From Myxococcales bacterium (GTDB taxonomy: Bacteria > Myxococcota_A > Polyangia > Fen-1088), in the NCBI GenBank assembly GCA_022184915.1, contig JAGTJU010000003.1, forward strand, positions 124,001-188,000: DNA of 64,000 nucleotides. The letters are read 5' to 3'. Within the stretch, counting starts at the first letter, position 1; every line of letters starts with the position of its first letter. Shown piece by piece: positions 17,401-25,524 of the stretch. The translations under genes were made by a program, and so were the position numbers. The notes beneath the pieces were generated by a model. It was not told the DNA's origin, made no database searches, and saw nothing but the letters and a program-made list of their open reading frames with translations.

Positions 17401-18877
17401 GGCCGTTGCGGTTCGACTCCTGCACCATCAGGTGACACTGGTAGGCGTAGCGCCAGGTGCCGCCCAGGGCGTCGGTGGCAGAGGTCAGGTCATCGTTGGC
17501 GTCGTAGGCATACGTCACCACCGTTTGGGGTGCCGCCTCGGCGGTGGGCTGCACCGAAACTTTCTGCAACCGTCCCCCTCGATCGTGGGTCAACAAGACC
17601 TTGCGCCCCGTGCTGTCGACCACGTGCTCGAGAAGCCCTCCCGCATCGTAGGCAAAGCGAATCGCCGCGCCGTCGCGACGACGTTTCTCGATCGCTTTCA
17701 GCTCCGGCGTTCCCGCGACCGGACCAAAACTCCAGATGAGCCCGTCCGCCGTTTCCAGCTCGAACTTCTGGCGGCCCACGCAGCGCAGGGTGCTGCGCTC
17801 GATCGGGTGCCGCACGCTGGTCCCGACTTGGAACACGTGATCCGGTAGTTCCCAGGTTGAAAACTCGATCTCGCGCCCATCCTCTGCGCGCAAAACCATG
17901 GCGCCCCGCTTGGGGTAAAGCGCCACGTCCAAGCTGTGGAACCAGCCATGTCCGAGCGGCCCCCGCCGGTACGAAAGCGACGTATCGTAGACGCGCTCGA
18001 AACGTAGGGGCAAAGGCCCCGGCAACTCGAAGTCCACGTTGTCTGTGAACATGCGGCCCGTGGCCACGTCTACGGGGTGTCCCGTGACACGACACACCTT
18101 GCGGTTCCACATCGACCGCAGGCCCTTGTCGTCCTTGCGACAGCGGACCTGAACGACGGCGCTCAGATGCTTCCAGCGCAAGCTTCGCTTTTGGTGCTTG
18201 CGAAACTGCTTGAAGAGCTTGCGCTTGAGCTTCGCGGCGACCTTCTGCAGCTTGCCCTTTGCCCAATCTTTGATCTTCTGGGCGATGAGCTTCAGGTCGG
18301 GCACCGGAGGCCGCGGCACCAGCACCAAGGGGCCCTTCGGGATGGCCAGCACCGTCGATACGGGAGCCCGCCCCGTGGGGTCGAAGCAGCTCATCGCGAT
18401 GTCGCCCAGGCGCACCACCATGGCGTCCTCGAACGCCACCATCAGCCCCCCGAAGAGCAGCTCCGCGTCGTTTGAGGGCGGCTTCTGGAACGGACCTGGC
18501 ACGGGAGGGTGTGGCACCAGCAACTTCACGCCGTCGCCCGTGTGGGTCACCGGCAGCTGGTTCACCTGGACCTTGCCTTTGCCGATGTTCGCGAACTCGC
18601 CCAGGCTCTCGGAGACGATCTCGTCCTCCATCGCGGAGATCTCTTCCTCGAGGGCGTTGCCCCCCTGAAAGAGCTGCTTCACGGCCGCTTTTCCCAGCCG
18701 TTTGGGCGCCTCCTTGATCATCTTCTTGAGGATGGCCACGGGGTTTCCCGGTGGCTTCCACACGACCCCCACGAAGGGGAACGGCAAGGGCGTGGGCACG
18801 GGGCCCGCGGGGGTCGGCACCAACACGATGTGGATGTCGAGCCCGATCACGGGATCGAAATGCGTGGAGACAAGCAT
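14477..18877 (-). CDS. Rhs/polymorphic toxin with PAAR-like N-terminus and ADP-ribosyl-cyclase-like tip
   Basis: 1466 aa. Residues 1-190 form a PAAR-like, Pro-rich domain (PTPLPFPFVG, VQVNQLPVTHTGD, VRLGDIAMSC) that should cap the VgrG spike. A basic linker (200-245) leads to the Rhs shell, which starts near GHPVDVATG at 266 and has many YD repeats. The core ends at [20 protein letters not shown] and DPIGL at about 1315. The tip has YFWSG at about 1352, TLE at 1378-1380, W1404-x3-S1408 and Glu at about 1437. In CD38 the equivalent residues (E146, W189, S193, E226) form the NAD site. Predicted role: NAD-consuming effector delivered by T6SS. It starts with a TAATG overlap to the adaptor gene. 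Confidence 0.88.
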   Translation of the reverse strand: MLVSTHFDPVIGLDIHIVLVPTPAGPVPTPLPFPFVGVVWKPPGNPVAILKKMIKEAPKRLGKAAVKQLFQGGNALEEEISAMEDEIVSESLGEFANIGKGKVQVNQLPVTHTGDGVKLLVPHPPVPGPFQKPPSNDAELLFGGLMVAFEDAMVVRLGDIAMSCFDPTGRAPVSTVLAIPKGPLVLVPRPPVPDLKLIAQKIKDWAKGKLQKVAAKLKRKLFKQFRKHQKRSLRWKHLSAVVQVRCRKDDKGLRSMWNRKVCRVTGHPVDVATGRMFTDNVDFELPGPLPLRFERVYDTSLSYRRGPLGHGWFHSLDVALYPKRGAMVLRAEDGREIEFSTWELPDHVFQVGTSVRHPIERSTLRCVGRQKFELETADGLIWSFGPVAGTPELKAIEKRRRDGAAIRFAYDAGGLLEHVVDSTGRKVLLTHDRGGRLQKVSVQPTAEAAPQTVVTYAYDANDDLTSATDALGGTWRYAYQCHLMVQESNRNGLSFYFVYDGVDEGARCVRTWGDDGIYDHEITYAEGTTVVENSLGHVTVYKQDETGQVVSIIDATGAETKYAYDETSGQQTAEILPDGSQTRWVFDEQGHCISIVGPDGAELKLEHGPLGLPTKVVDAQGAAWHWSYDGLGHLVGRRDPLGRAQQFEWQGPQLVGVTDALGQQSRLEYDAQGNLASLRAPDGTTTRWAHDPWGRVVAATDAKGNVQHREWDALGRLVRVHEPDGNERRLAYDAEGNVVHAKDVHHDVRFTYQGMNRLRKREEAGTAVRFAYDTEEQLLGVQNEHGMVYQFVLGPTGLVQEEWGFDRRKRTYLRDPVGRVQQVIRPQGETIGYTYDVAGRVVEVEHSDGTKESFAYRVDGAMLVAGNADVVVKFERDVLGRVTKEVQGEEWVASSFDGAGFRTGIRSSKGLRHTIRRNGMGDVLGLSAYVEAGGHDLPFEFAHVDGAGARAYEAQFERDSVGLEIARHLPGGVSARWERDALGRPVRQSLEVRGQEVRARVYKWEPNDRLKQMLDSVSGPITFEHDALGSLVSATFQDSAERTLRELRMPDAVGNLFRTRECDDRKYGPSGELLEARGPEGVTTFAYDVEGNLVKKVGPDGEWRYEWNGAGRLVKVRRPDGTEVTFGYDALGRRVWKQWKGKRTCWIWDGNVPLHEWVERVEVEGDGAMAEGGDAAAQAQQAALLVSQPAQGPPAGVKAFQQAAAAGGTAERPITWLFEPESFTPMAKLVGDDKFSIVADHLGVPTSMVDELGRVVWQAQIGTWGDLKDVQGVKGACPFRWPGQYEDEETGLYYNRFRYYAPEAGQYVSRDPIGLLGGLERHGYVKDPLSDIDPLGLSCEDHRFATKPNQAYFWSGRTRGKGGEANARAIAESRGGVTLEKIIEDRGITMPKYDPADPASEKAWNDASASYARGASGEVHAVIGEDLRQGNVWQKSELNVLIDNKKVTRLVQIDPATGSEKVLFER
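14933..17060 (-). repeat. 2.1-kb direct repeat, rhs core copy 2
   Basis: Partner of 10095-12222, lying inside the complete rhs gene from its DPIGL codons upstream into the YD-repeat core. To the right of 17060 the complete gene continues; the other copy is cut off by the transposase junction. Confidence 0.85.
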
Positions 18878-20298
18878 TATGCCGTCTGCCCTTCTGCCGG
18901 TTGTGCCTCGGCCGCCGCCGCTTCGAACGCTTGGCGCAATGCTTGTGTACGCTGGGCAAACGAGCCGGCTTCCCCCGCAGACCCAATCCTGCGCGCGAGC
19001 GCCACGCCTTTATCTCCTATCTCCAGCACAGAGGATCCCGTGACATCCTCCGGTTTGGCCTGTTCGGCCGTGAGCAACGCCTCGCTCCAGCTGGCAAGCG
19101 CGCGCCGGTGGTCGCCTAGATCGGCAAGCAGCTGCCCACCCAAACCAAACGATTCGATACCCAAAGCTGGCGCACCGAGCTTCGCCCCCGACCGCCCCCC
19201 CTCCACGTAAGCGGCGGCCGCCTCGGGCCGCCGCTCGAGCTGCATGAGGGCCCCTGCACGGGCCATGGCCGATTGTACCGCCACCGCGCCCCACCCTGCC
19301 GCTTTGGCGCGCGTTTCAACGTCTACGAACACGTCCAAAGCCAGCTTGGGCTGTTTGGCCATGAGTCCGTAGCTTCCGAGAATGAGATCGAGGGCGGCGG
19401 TCTCGGGCCCCATGTCGAGCGCGGCCGTGGTCTCGCGCGCTTCCCGCTGCTTCTGCAGCGCCTGGGGGTAATCGCCATCGCCGGCCGCAAGCGCCGCGCC
19501 CATCACCGCCAAGCGGAGCTTGTGCATGGCCGCCGCGTCGCCGGCTCCTGCGGGTAGGCTCGCGGCCAGGTCGGGCGCGGGCGGATTCACAGCGGCCACA
19601 GCGTTCTTTCGGCGCGGAGGCGGCACGGACGGGCCCACGCCTCCCGCAAGTTGCGCGGGATGTGCCCCCACGGGAGCCGCGGCCATGGCCGCCACAGCCG
19701 CTTTCATCTGCGCGTTTTCAGCGGCCGCATCGTTGGTAATCTGGGCGAGGGCGGCTTGTTTGGGCTGTGCCTCCACGAGCGGCTTTAGGCCCGAAGGGCC
19801 CAAGCTCACCACCATCCAGCGGATGGCTTTGAGCGACGCTTGCCCCATCAAAGCCATCAGCTCCTGAGTCAGCTGGGTGGGCGTCTCGACTTCAAGGGGT
19901 GCAAGCACGACCACCATGCCCTCGAAGTGGGGCGCGAGGGCCGCAAGCGCCGCTTGTAAGCGGGACGCAAAACCCACGATGTCTTTGCGCGGCGCCTGAG
20001 GCAAAGGTGGCAGGGCGGGGAGCTTTTCGCGGGCGAAGGCACCCTGAAGCGCCTCCCATTCATCCTCGAGTTCATCATGGCGTGCGTCCCAGAAGGCGTC
20101 GTTGGCCATCCAAGGCGATTCGAAGATCGAGACCACGACGGGCGCTTGCACGAGCAAATCCAGGGCCTCGACCTGCTCGAGCACATCCTTGCGTAGGTCT
20201 TCCTCGGTCTCGATGACCAGAAGCTTCTGTTCGGGCTGATTGGCGAATGCCAAGAGCTCGTCATGCAGCTTGCCTAAAGGGGAAGCGACGGCGGCCAT
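18877..20298 (-). CDS. TPR-type adaptor/chaperone between vgrG and rhs
   Basis: 473 aa, soluble. Residues 1-190 form an alpha/beta domain (KLLVIETEEDL, VVVSIFESPW, MVVVLAPLEV, IRWMVVSLGP). It resembles a nucleotidase- or STAND-like fold but has no clear P-loop. A low-complexity Ala/Pro linker (190-265) leads to TPR-like helices (265-450). The ATG lies 7 bp after the vgrG stop behind GAGGT, and the stop overlaps the rhs start (TAATG). Conserved location between VgrG and Rhs effector suggests it loads the effector, analogous to Tap/DUF4123 or EagR chaperones, but it belongs to neither family by eye. Function inferred from context. Confidence 0.6.
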   Translation of the reverse strand: MAAVASPLGKLHDELLAFANQPEQKLLVIETEEDLRKDVLEQVEALDLLVQAPVVVSIFESPWMANDAFWDARHDELEDEWEALQGAFAREKLPALPPLPQAPRKDIVGFASRLQAALAALAPHFEGMVVVLAPLEVETPTQLTQELMALMGQASLKAIRWMVVSLGPSGLKPLVEAQPKQAALAQITNDAAAENAQMKAAVAAMAAAPVGAHPAQLAGGVGPSVPPPRRKNAVAAVNPPAPDLAASLPAGAGDAAAMHKLRLAVMGAALAAGDGDYPQALQKQREARETTAALDMGPETAALDLILGSYGLMAKQPKLALDVFVDVETRAKAAGWGAVAVQSAMARAGALMQLERRPEAAAAYVEGGRSGAKLGAPALGIESFGLGGQLLADLGDHRRALASWSEALLTAEQAKPEDVTGSSVLEIGDKGVALARRIGSAGEAGSFAQRTQALRQAFEAAAAEAQPAEGQTA

Positions 20299-20305
20299 GG
20301 TGACC

Positions 20306-23215
20306 TCAACCCACCTTGATCACGGGCCCCATCAGCGTCACGCTGCCGAGCCCGGAAACATTCACCACCGCTCCCTTCACGTCAACGCCCGCGGGAGACA
20401 AAGCCACCGCGTTCGTGCCGGACTCCATCTTCGTTCCCAGGGGCCCCGTAATGGTCACCGTCCCGTCGGGCGTCAACGTAATTGAGGCCGCGCCGCTCTT
20501 GATGCGCACCTGCTGCTTGCCCTCGAGCTTCATCGAGCCGTCTTTACCCATGGTGATCGTGCACGCGTCATTCGTCACCACGATGTCCCCCACGGACTTG
20601 ATGGTCACAGCGTCCTTGATCATCATCATGTTGCCCTTTTGGGTCAAACCGATGTGCTCTTGAGCTGACACGTTCAGCTGTTTGTCGATGCTGACCGTTC
20701 GCGTGGCGTCCTTCACGTAGAGGTTATCGTCCACCTCGACGGTCGCCTGCCGTCCCCCGTGCAGATTCTCCGTGCGCAGCTCGACCACGTCCAGCGTGTC
20801 CGTCTTCTTCACCTCGATGCTGCGGGTGTCGAGATAGTACTGTTCATCCTTCTTCGTGACGGTGGTCTTTCGCTCTTCCTTGATCGCGATGTCCTCGTTC
20901 TTGTGAACGGTCACGCTGCGGTCATGGCCCACCGTGATCGCCTGATCGTGCTTCACGAACACGGTGTGGTTGCGCTCGGCCTGGACGTGCAGTTCTTCTT
21001 TTCCCTTGCGGTCCTCGAAGCGGATTTCGTTGAAGTTGTTCGGCCCTCCATTGGGAGAGCTGTGGGTCTTCATGCCCGACTGCGTGGCGTTGTCCGGCAG
21101 CTTGTAGGGCGGCTTGTTTTTCCCGTTGTAGAGGCGGCCCACGATCACAGGCCGATCGGGATCTCCATCCATGAAGTCAACCAGAACCTCCTCCCCCACG
21201 CGCGGGATCTGAACGCCGCCGAAGCCACTTCCCGCCCACGGCGTGGACACCCGGACCCAACAGGAGGTGTTGGCCTTGTCGGGATTGCCGTACCGGTCCC
21301 AGGGGAACTGGACCAGCACGCGTCCGAGACCGTCGGGGTCGGTATAGATCTCTACCCCCGGAGGGCCCGTGATGATGGCGTTCTGTGGTCCCGTAATCTT
21401 CGGCTTGGTCGTGGCGCGCTGGGGTCGGTACGCGTTCCGTGCGTCAAGTGCGGTAAAGCGACAGATATAGGTCGTTTCGTGCGTGGCGGCCCCCACAGAG
21501 GCGTATTCACCCGAGTGGACCTCGACCGCCGTGGAAATGACGAGATGGTCGTGGTCGCCGAACTTGTCGGCGGGATGCCCTGTCAGCGCGAAGGTACACC
21601 CAACCTGGACCCCTCGTGCGTTGCCCTTGGCCAGCGCCACTTCCCACTGCGCATGAATCTCTTCGGCGCGCAGCTTCGCGAGAGCGTCAGCGGCGGAAAC
21701 ATCGTGCTCCTGCCACTTCGCAACGAGATCGGGATAGTGATACCGGGAGAAGTGGCCCGGGGGATCGTACGCGAGCTTGATTTCGCTCGGGCGCACGGCG
21801 ATGAGGGGCTCCGGCCACGGCGCGTAGGTGAAATCGGCCACCGCAGCATCGCCTGTCTCTACGTTCTGGTGAACCGACCATGCCGTCACCGCCTCGACGT
21901 CGCGGTCCGTTCGTCTGTCGGGCAGGTGAAACGGTATCTCTTCATAGCCAGGTACGGGCTTGTGCCCGATGATGCCATCCGCAAGCACGAGCTTGTGCTC
22001 GCCATCCAGATGGTGAAAGTAGTAGTGGATGCCCTCCTCTTCGAGCAGCCGGGAGATGAACTCGAAGTCCGTCTCGTTGTACTGCACACAGTATTCGCGT
22101 GCCTTGTACATGCCCCCGAATTGCTCTCCCGAAAGCTGCTTGTTCTCCTCGTCGAGCGAGATGTGATAGTCCTTCAGGATCTCCTGAACGACGTCGGGAA
22201 CGCTCACGCCCTGCCAAACCCGACAGTCCTGGTTGCGCGTGAGCAACCAAAGACGCGGCCTCAGCACCGCTCTATACAGGCAGAGCTCCCCCTCGATGCC
22301 CACGAAGTGAAACGCAGCCACATAGCCGTTGAAGTAGCGTCGCTCCGCAGGGACTTTGGCCGGCAACGGCTTTTCGAGGCTCACCGTCATGTACGAGCCC
22401 AACACTTTGTCCATGGGGACGTTCGGGCTGCGGCTGAGCAGCTCCAGCTTGTACTCGAACAGGGTGTTCATGCCCTCGGTGCCCTCCATGCTGCGAAACA
22501 GCAGCTCGTGAGGTGTGCCCTTGAGGCCCGTACACGAAAGTTGGACCTCTCGCTCGTCGACCTGCATGGCCTGGATGCGCTCTTCCAGGCTCGGCGTGCT
22601 CGATCCCCGAAAGAGAGTGGGAGAGGCGGGGCGGCTCGGAGCAGGTGCGGGCGCGGGCGCCACCACGGCAGCAACGGGTGCAGGCTTGGGCGCCACAGGA
22701 GGCGGGGCGGCTGGTGATGATGCCGCGGGTAGAGGGGGTGTCGGCGGGGCCGCAGGTGTTTTGGGGGGCGCGGGAGGCGGGGATGACTTCGCCTTGAGAG
22801 CGTCTGCCTTTTTCTGCGCTTCGACCGCTTTTTCGGCTGCCTCGTCAGCTTTCTTCTGAGCCTCGGCCGCCTTCTTCTTGGCGTCTTTTGCCTCTTCGTC
22901 GGGATCCGAGGGAAAGAACGTATCTTTGATCCCTTCGCCGATGTCCTCGATCTTCTTGGTCAGGGCTTTGCCGACCTCGGTGTCGAGCAGCTTGTCCTCG
23001 ACCCAATCTTTGGCCTTGTCGAGTGTCTTCTCCTTGATCTCGTCGGCGATGGCGCCGAAGGGAATCAGTTCAGCGGCGCTGATTAAAAGCTCGATGCCCT
23101 CCCTCACCATGCCCGCCCGCACCAAGCTCTCGGCCGCGCCCGCGATGACCCCCGAGGCCGCCCTCAGGTTGACGCCCTTGCTCAAGTCTGTGAATGCACT
23201 CTTGAAATCAACCAT
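20306..23215 (-). CDS. vgrG: VgrG spike protein with long N-terminal extension
   Basis: 969 aa. From about residue 222 it is a canonical VgrG/gp27-gp5: ETDFEFISRLLEEEGIHYYF, then the OB-fold (VQFPWDRYGN, SCWVRVSTPWAGSGFG, PRVGEEVLVDFMDGDPDRPV) and a beta-helical C-terminal needle. The first 220 residues are an unusual extension. Residues 1-100 are helical and mildly amphipathic, 105-145 form an Ala/Lys/Glu coiled coil, and 146-200 are Pro/Ala-rich. The extension could anchor or load cargo. It is followed by the adaptor and the Rhs effector; no T6SS structural genes are nearby, so it works with machinery encoded elsewhere. Confidence 0.92.
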   Translation of the reverse strand: MVDFKSAFTDLSKGVNLRAASGVIAGAAESLVRAGMVREGIELLISAAELIPFGAIADEIKEKTLDKAKDWVEDKLLDTEVGKALTKKIEDIGEGIKDTFFPSDPDEEAKDAKKKAAEAQKKADEAAEKAVEAQKKADALKAKSSPPPAPPKTPAAPPTPPLPAASSPAAPPPVAPKPAPVAAVVAPAPAPAPSRPASPTLFRGSSTPSLEERIQAMQVDEREVQLSCTGLKGTPHELLFRSMEGTEGMNTLFEYKLELLSRSPNVPMDKVLGSYMTVSLEKPLPAKVPAERRYFNGYVAAFHFVGIEGELCLYRAVLRPRLWLLTRNQDCRVWQGVSVPDVVQEILKDYHISLDEENKQLSGEQFGGMYKAREYCVQYNETDFEFISRLLEEEGIHYYFHHLDGEHKLVLADGIIGHKPVPGYEEIPFHLPDRRTDRDVEAVTAWSVHQNVETGDAAVADFTYAPWPEPLIAVRPSEIKLAYDPPGHFSRYHYPDLVAKWQEHDVSAADALAKLRAEEIHAQWEVALAKGNARGVQVGCTFALTGHPADKFGDHDHLVISTAVEVHSGEYASVGAATHETTYICRFTALDARNAYRPQRATTKPKITGPQNAIITGPPGVEIYTDPDGLGRVLVQFPWDRYGNPDKANTSCWVRVSTPWAGSGFGGVQIPRVGEEVLVDFMDGDPDRPVIVGRLYNGKNKPPYKLPDNATQSGMKTHSSPNGGPNNFNEIRFEDRKGKEELHVQAERNHTVFVKHDQAITVGHDRSVTVHKNEDIAIKEERKTTVTKKDEQYYLDTRSIEVKKTDTLDVVELRTENLHGGRQATVEVDDNLYVKDATRTVSIDKQLNVSAQEHIGLTQKGNMMMIKDAVTIKSVGDIVVTNDACTITMGKDGSMKLEGKQQVRIKSGAASITLTPDGTVTITGPLGTKMESGTNAVALSPAGVDVKGAVVNVSGLGSVTLMGPVIKVG

Positions 23216-23443
23216 GGGGCTCCGTCAGCTCCTGTTAGGTTCGGCTAGCACTCTGCATCGCTGCGTCGGGACATGCAACCCAGCTCAGGCGAGGGATCTG
23301 GGTCAGGATCGAACGTGCTCGGGGAGGGTTATCGGCTTGGGGCGCCGGTTGTTGCTAGCTTTTTCGATCAGGGCGGGACTCGGCCAACGACGAACGAGCG
23401 CCTCGTGCCCGCGGGCATCGAGGCGCTCGAGACGTTCGCCCAC

Positions 23444-23776
23444 TTACAGCTTGCCGTGGAGCCCGTGGCCGCGTTCGGCCTGACGGGCGCGGTGCTCTTC
23501 GGCCGCGGCCTCTTGCTTGAGCTCCTGGATGCGGCGGGCTTCGTCGGGGGAAAGCTCGACGGCTTCGGGGGTGTCGTCGCCCTCTTCGGCCGGCGTTCCG
23601 GGGGCGTTGGCCACGGCCGCGCGGCGCGCGGGGATGCGTTTGTTGCCTTCGGCGGCGTCGGCGGCTTGCTCGGCTTGGCCTCGCGGCTCGCGGCCCACGG
23701 CGCCGCCGGGCCATGAGGTTTTTCCCGCCGGATGCCGCGCGCTCCGTGAACGATGTTCCTTGTCTGCTTCCGCCAT
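23444..23776 (-). CDS. Small charged protein upstream of vgrG
   Basis: 110 aa. ATG 23776 has AGGAGG 5 bases upstream, a strong ribosome-binding site that decides the start. The sequence is hydrophilic and probably disordered (AEADKEHRSRSARHPAGK). It ends in a helix (SPDEARRIQELKQEAAAEEH). No family recognised. It is first in the leftward island and 228 bp from vgrG. The downstream segment to 23216 has no gene and could hold a separate vgrG promoter. Confidence 0.55.
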   Translation of the reverse strand: MAEADKEHRSRSARHPAGKTSWPGGAVGREPRGQAEQAADAAEGNKRIPARRAAVANAPGTPAEEGDDTPEAVELSPDEARRIQELKQEAAAEEHRARQAERGHGLHGKL

Positions 23777-23905
23777 CTCGTCCTCCTGCCCGTTGGGGGT
23801 GTCTGCCGGGGGAGACTGCAACCTCGAGGCCACTTTGCGCTCGTGGGGGTCGGGGGCGCCCGGCCGGCGCGCCGCTTCGCTTCCGCGCGGTGGTTTTGCG
23901 TTACT

Positions 23906-24253
23906 ATGCGTCGCATGACCGAGGCTGAGGGATGTGACCTGCTCTACCGCGTGTTCACGGCGCGCGGCTACGAGATCGCACGCAACGTTCCCGTGTCGTT
24001 AGAGGGCGTGTCGTTTTCCGCCGACGGCTGGGACGCCCGCCGGCGCGTGGGCTTCGAGTACCTCACGCACGCGTCTCGAGACCACGTCGACCTGAGCGCG
24101 AAGGAGCGCGAAGGGCTCGAGGCGTTGCTCGAGGCGGGGAAGGTGTTCGTGTTCGTGGTCGACGAACTCGACGTGGGGGCACCCGCAGATCTGGAGTGGG
24201 CGGCTCAGCGTTTCCTGGATGCGGTCGAGGCGCGCGTGGGGAGGCCTTCGTGA
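23906..24253 (+). CDS. Small conserved-looking protein, first gene of the radical SAM operon
   Basis: 115 aa from ATG 23906; ATG 23915 is an alternative. A soluble alpha/beta protein: YRVFTARGYEIARNVPVSLE, then FSADGWDARRRVGFEYLT and VFVFVVDELD. The DGWD...GFEY pattern loosely recalls a PD-(D/E)XK core, but this is weak. The stop overlaps the next start as GTGA, so it is translationally coupled to the coiled-coil protein. It faces away from the 23444-23776 gene, leaving a short divergent promoter region of about 130 bp. Confidence 0.6.
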   Translation: MRRMTEAEGCDLLYRVFTARGYEIARNVPVSLEGVSFSADGWDARRRVGFEYLTHASRDHVDLSAKEREGLEALLEAGKVFVFVVDELDVGAPADLEWAAQRFLDAVEARVGRPS

Positions 24254-25524
24254 GCGGCGTGGTCGGGCCCACGCAGGTGATCTTGCGGGCCCGCGCGCAG
24301 ATGCCCGTGCTCGAAGCCGAGCGGGCGGCTTTGCGGAAGGCCCACGCAGAACACCAGGCCGACGTGACCACGTTGGAAGGCGAGGTCGAGGCGGCCTGGC
24401 GCTACCTGGCCAGCGTGCTCATTCCTGAGCTCACGCCGGCCGTTTGCGATGCCGCCGCGCGCAGGCTGGCCTTCCCGAACATCAGCTGGGCGTCCCTCGA
24501 CGCCGGGCGCGTCGCCGAGCAGCGCCGCCTCAACGACGAGCTGGCCGCGGTGGACGCGGCGCCGGTGTACCAGAGGCGTGAGGCGATCCTCAACGAATGC
24601 GACATTCACCTGGCAGAGCTGGCTGATGCCCTGGCACCGCTCAGGCACAGTCTGGATCGCTTCGCGGGCCAGCCGCGGTGGGACGTCCTCCTGGCGCGCG
24701 GCTACGGCAAAGAGGGATACCTCGGCAAGTGGTGGTCGCTGTCCTACTACCAAGACTGGAAGCACGCCGATCTGGCTGTGGAGGCCCTGGGGCCTGTCAC
24801 GGGTGCCACGACCTTCGCCGAGCTGATGAGCGTCTACGAAGCCGAACAGCAGGCCTACGACGAACTCGCGCGGGCGCACGCGGGCTTCGTGGTGCGACGT
24901 GACGAGGTGAACGCGCTCGTGGCCCGGCGCCAGGACGCTTTGGATCGTCTGGCCCACCTGACGCCGCGGCTCTTGGCGCGCGCGCAGGGGCAGCTCATCG
25001 AGCATCTGCGTCCACTGGCGGGCGAGGAGATCACGACACGTTTGGCCACGGATGAAACCTGCGCGCTGGCGTACAAGCGCGTGCTGGGCGTCGAGGCGAA
25101 GCTCGCGTATTTGAAGCAGCTGCACGACGAATGGGTGGCCAAGCCCCTGCGCCAGGTCGAACGAGCGTTCGAAAAGAACCGCCGCGATCTCATCAAGCTC
25201 AGCCGGCCCAAGAACCATCATCTGCGCTTCGACGTGGCCGACCTCGAGCGGCGCTTTGCGGACCGTTCAACCTCCTGGAACAAGCGCTGGAATAACTACG
25301 ACGAAAGCCGACGCTCGATCCTCGTCTTTCATGACTACCACCTTTACGATCCCTACGGGGACATGCTCTGGTGGTCGCTGATGACCCACGATCATTGCAA
25401 GCCGCGCTTCATTCCCGAGGTGGCCCGCCATTACGAACGCCGGCACGGCACGCACGATGACGCGGTGGTGGCGGTGGCGGCAGGTGAAGACGGGCATTTC
25501 GACACCACCGGGGATTACTCCTGA
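24250..25524 (+). CDS. Coiled-coil protein of unknown function
   Basis: 424 aa from GTG 24250, which overlaps the previous stop. Long helices rich in Ala, Glu and Arg (residues 15-60, 95-130, 215-330) suggest coiled coils. A compact aromatic-rich C-terminal part has SWNKRWNNYDESR, HDYHLYDPYGDMLWW and HYERRHGTHDD. These conserved-looking His, Asp and Trp residues may form a functional centre. It ends with TGATG coupling to the glycosyltransferase. No family recognised; operon position implies a role with the glycosyltransferase and radical SAM enzymes. Confidence 0.6.
   Translation: MSGVVGPTQVILRARAQMPVLEAERAALRKAHAEHQADVTTLEGEVEAAWRYLASVLIPELTPAVCDAAARRLAFPNISWASLDAGRVAEQRRLNDELAAVDAAPVYQRREAILNECDIHLAELADALAPLRHSLDRFAGQPRWDVLLARGYGKEGYLGKWWSLSYYQDWKHADLAVEALGPVTGATTFAELMSVYEAEQQAYDELARAHAGFVVRRDEVNALVARRQDALDRLAHLTPRLLARAQGQLIEHLRPLAGEEITTRLATDETCALAYKRVLGVEAKLAYLKQLHDEWVAKPLRQVERAFEKNRRDLIKLSRPKNHHLRFDVADLERRFADRSTSWNKRWNNYDESRRSILVFHDYHLYDPYGDMLWWSLMTHDHCKPRFIPEVARHYERRHGTHDDAVVAVAAGEDGHFDTTGDYS

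Noticed and set aside
16164-17848. Long plus-strand frames opposite rhs, repeated at 11326-12161
   Set aside because: They are antisense to YD repeats and appear twice only because the rhs DNA is duplicated.
20759-22717. A 652-codon plus-strand frame opposite vgrG
   Set aside because: It is an antisense shadow in GC-rich DNA. The minus-strand VgrG has clear family motifs across the same region.
23444-23776. Identity of the small protein upstream of vgrG as a SprA-related metalloprotease (SPDEARRIQELK resembles that family's start)
   Set aside because: The HEAAH-type zinc motif that should follow is absent and the protein ends shortly afterwards.
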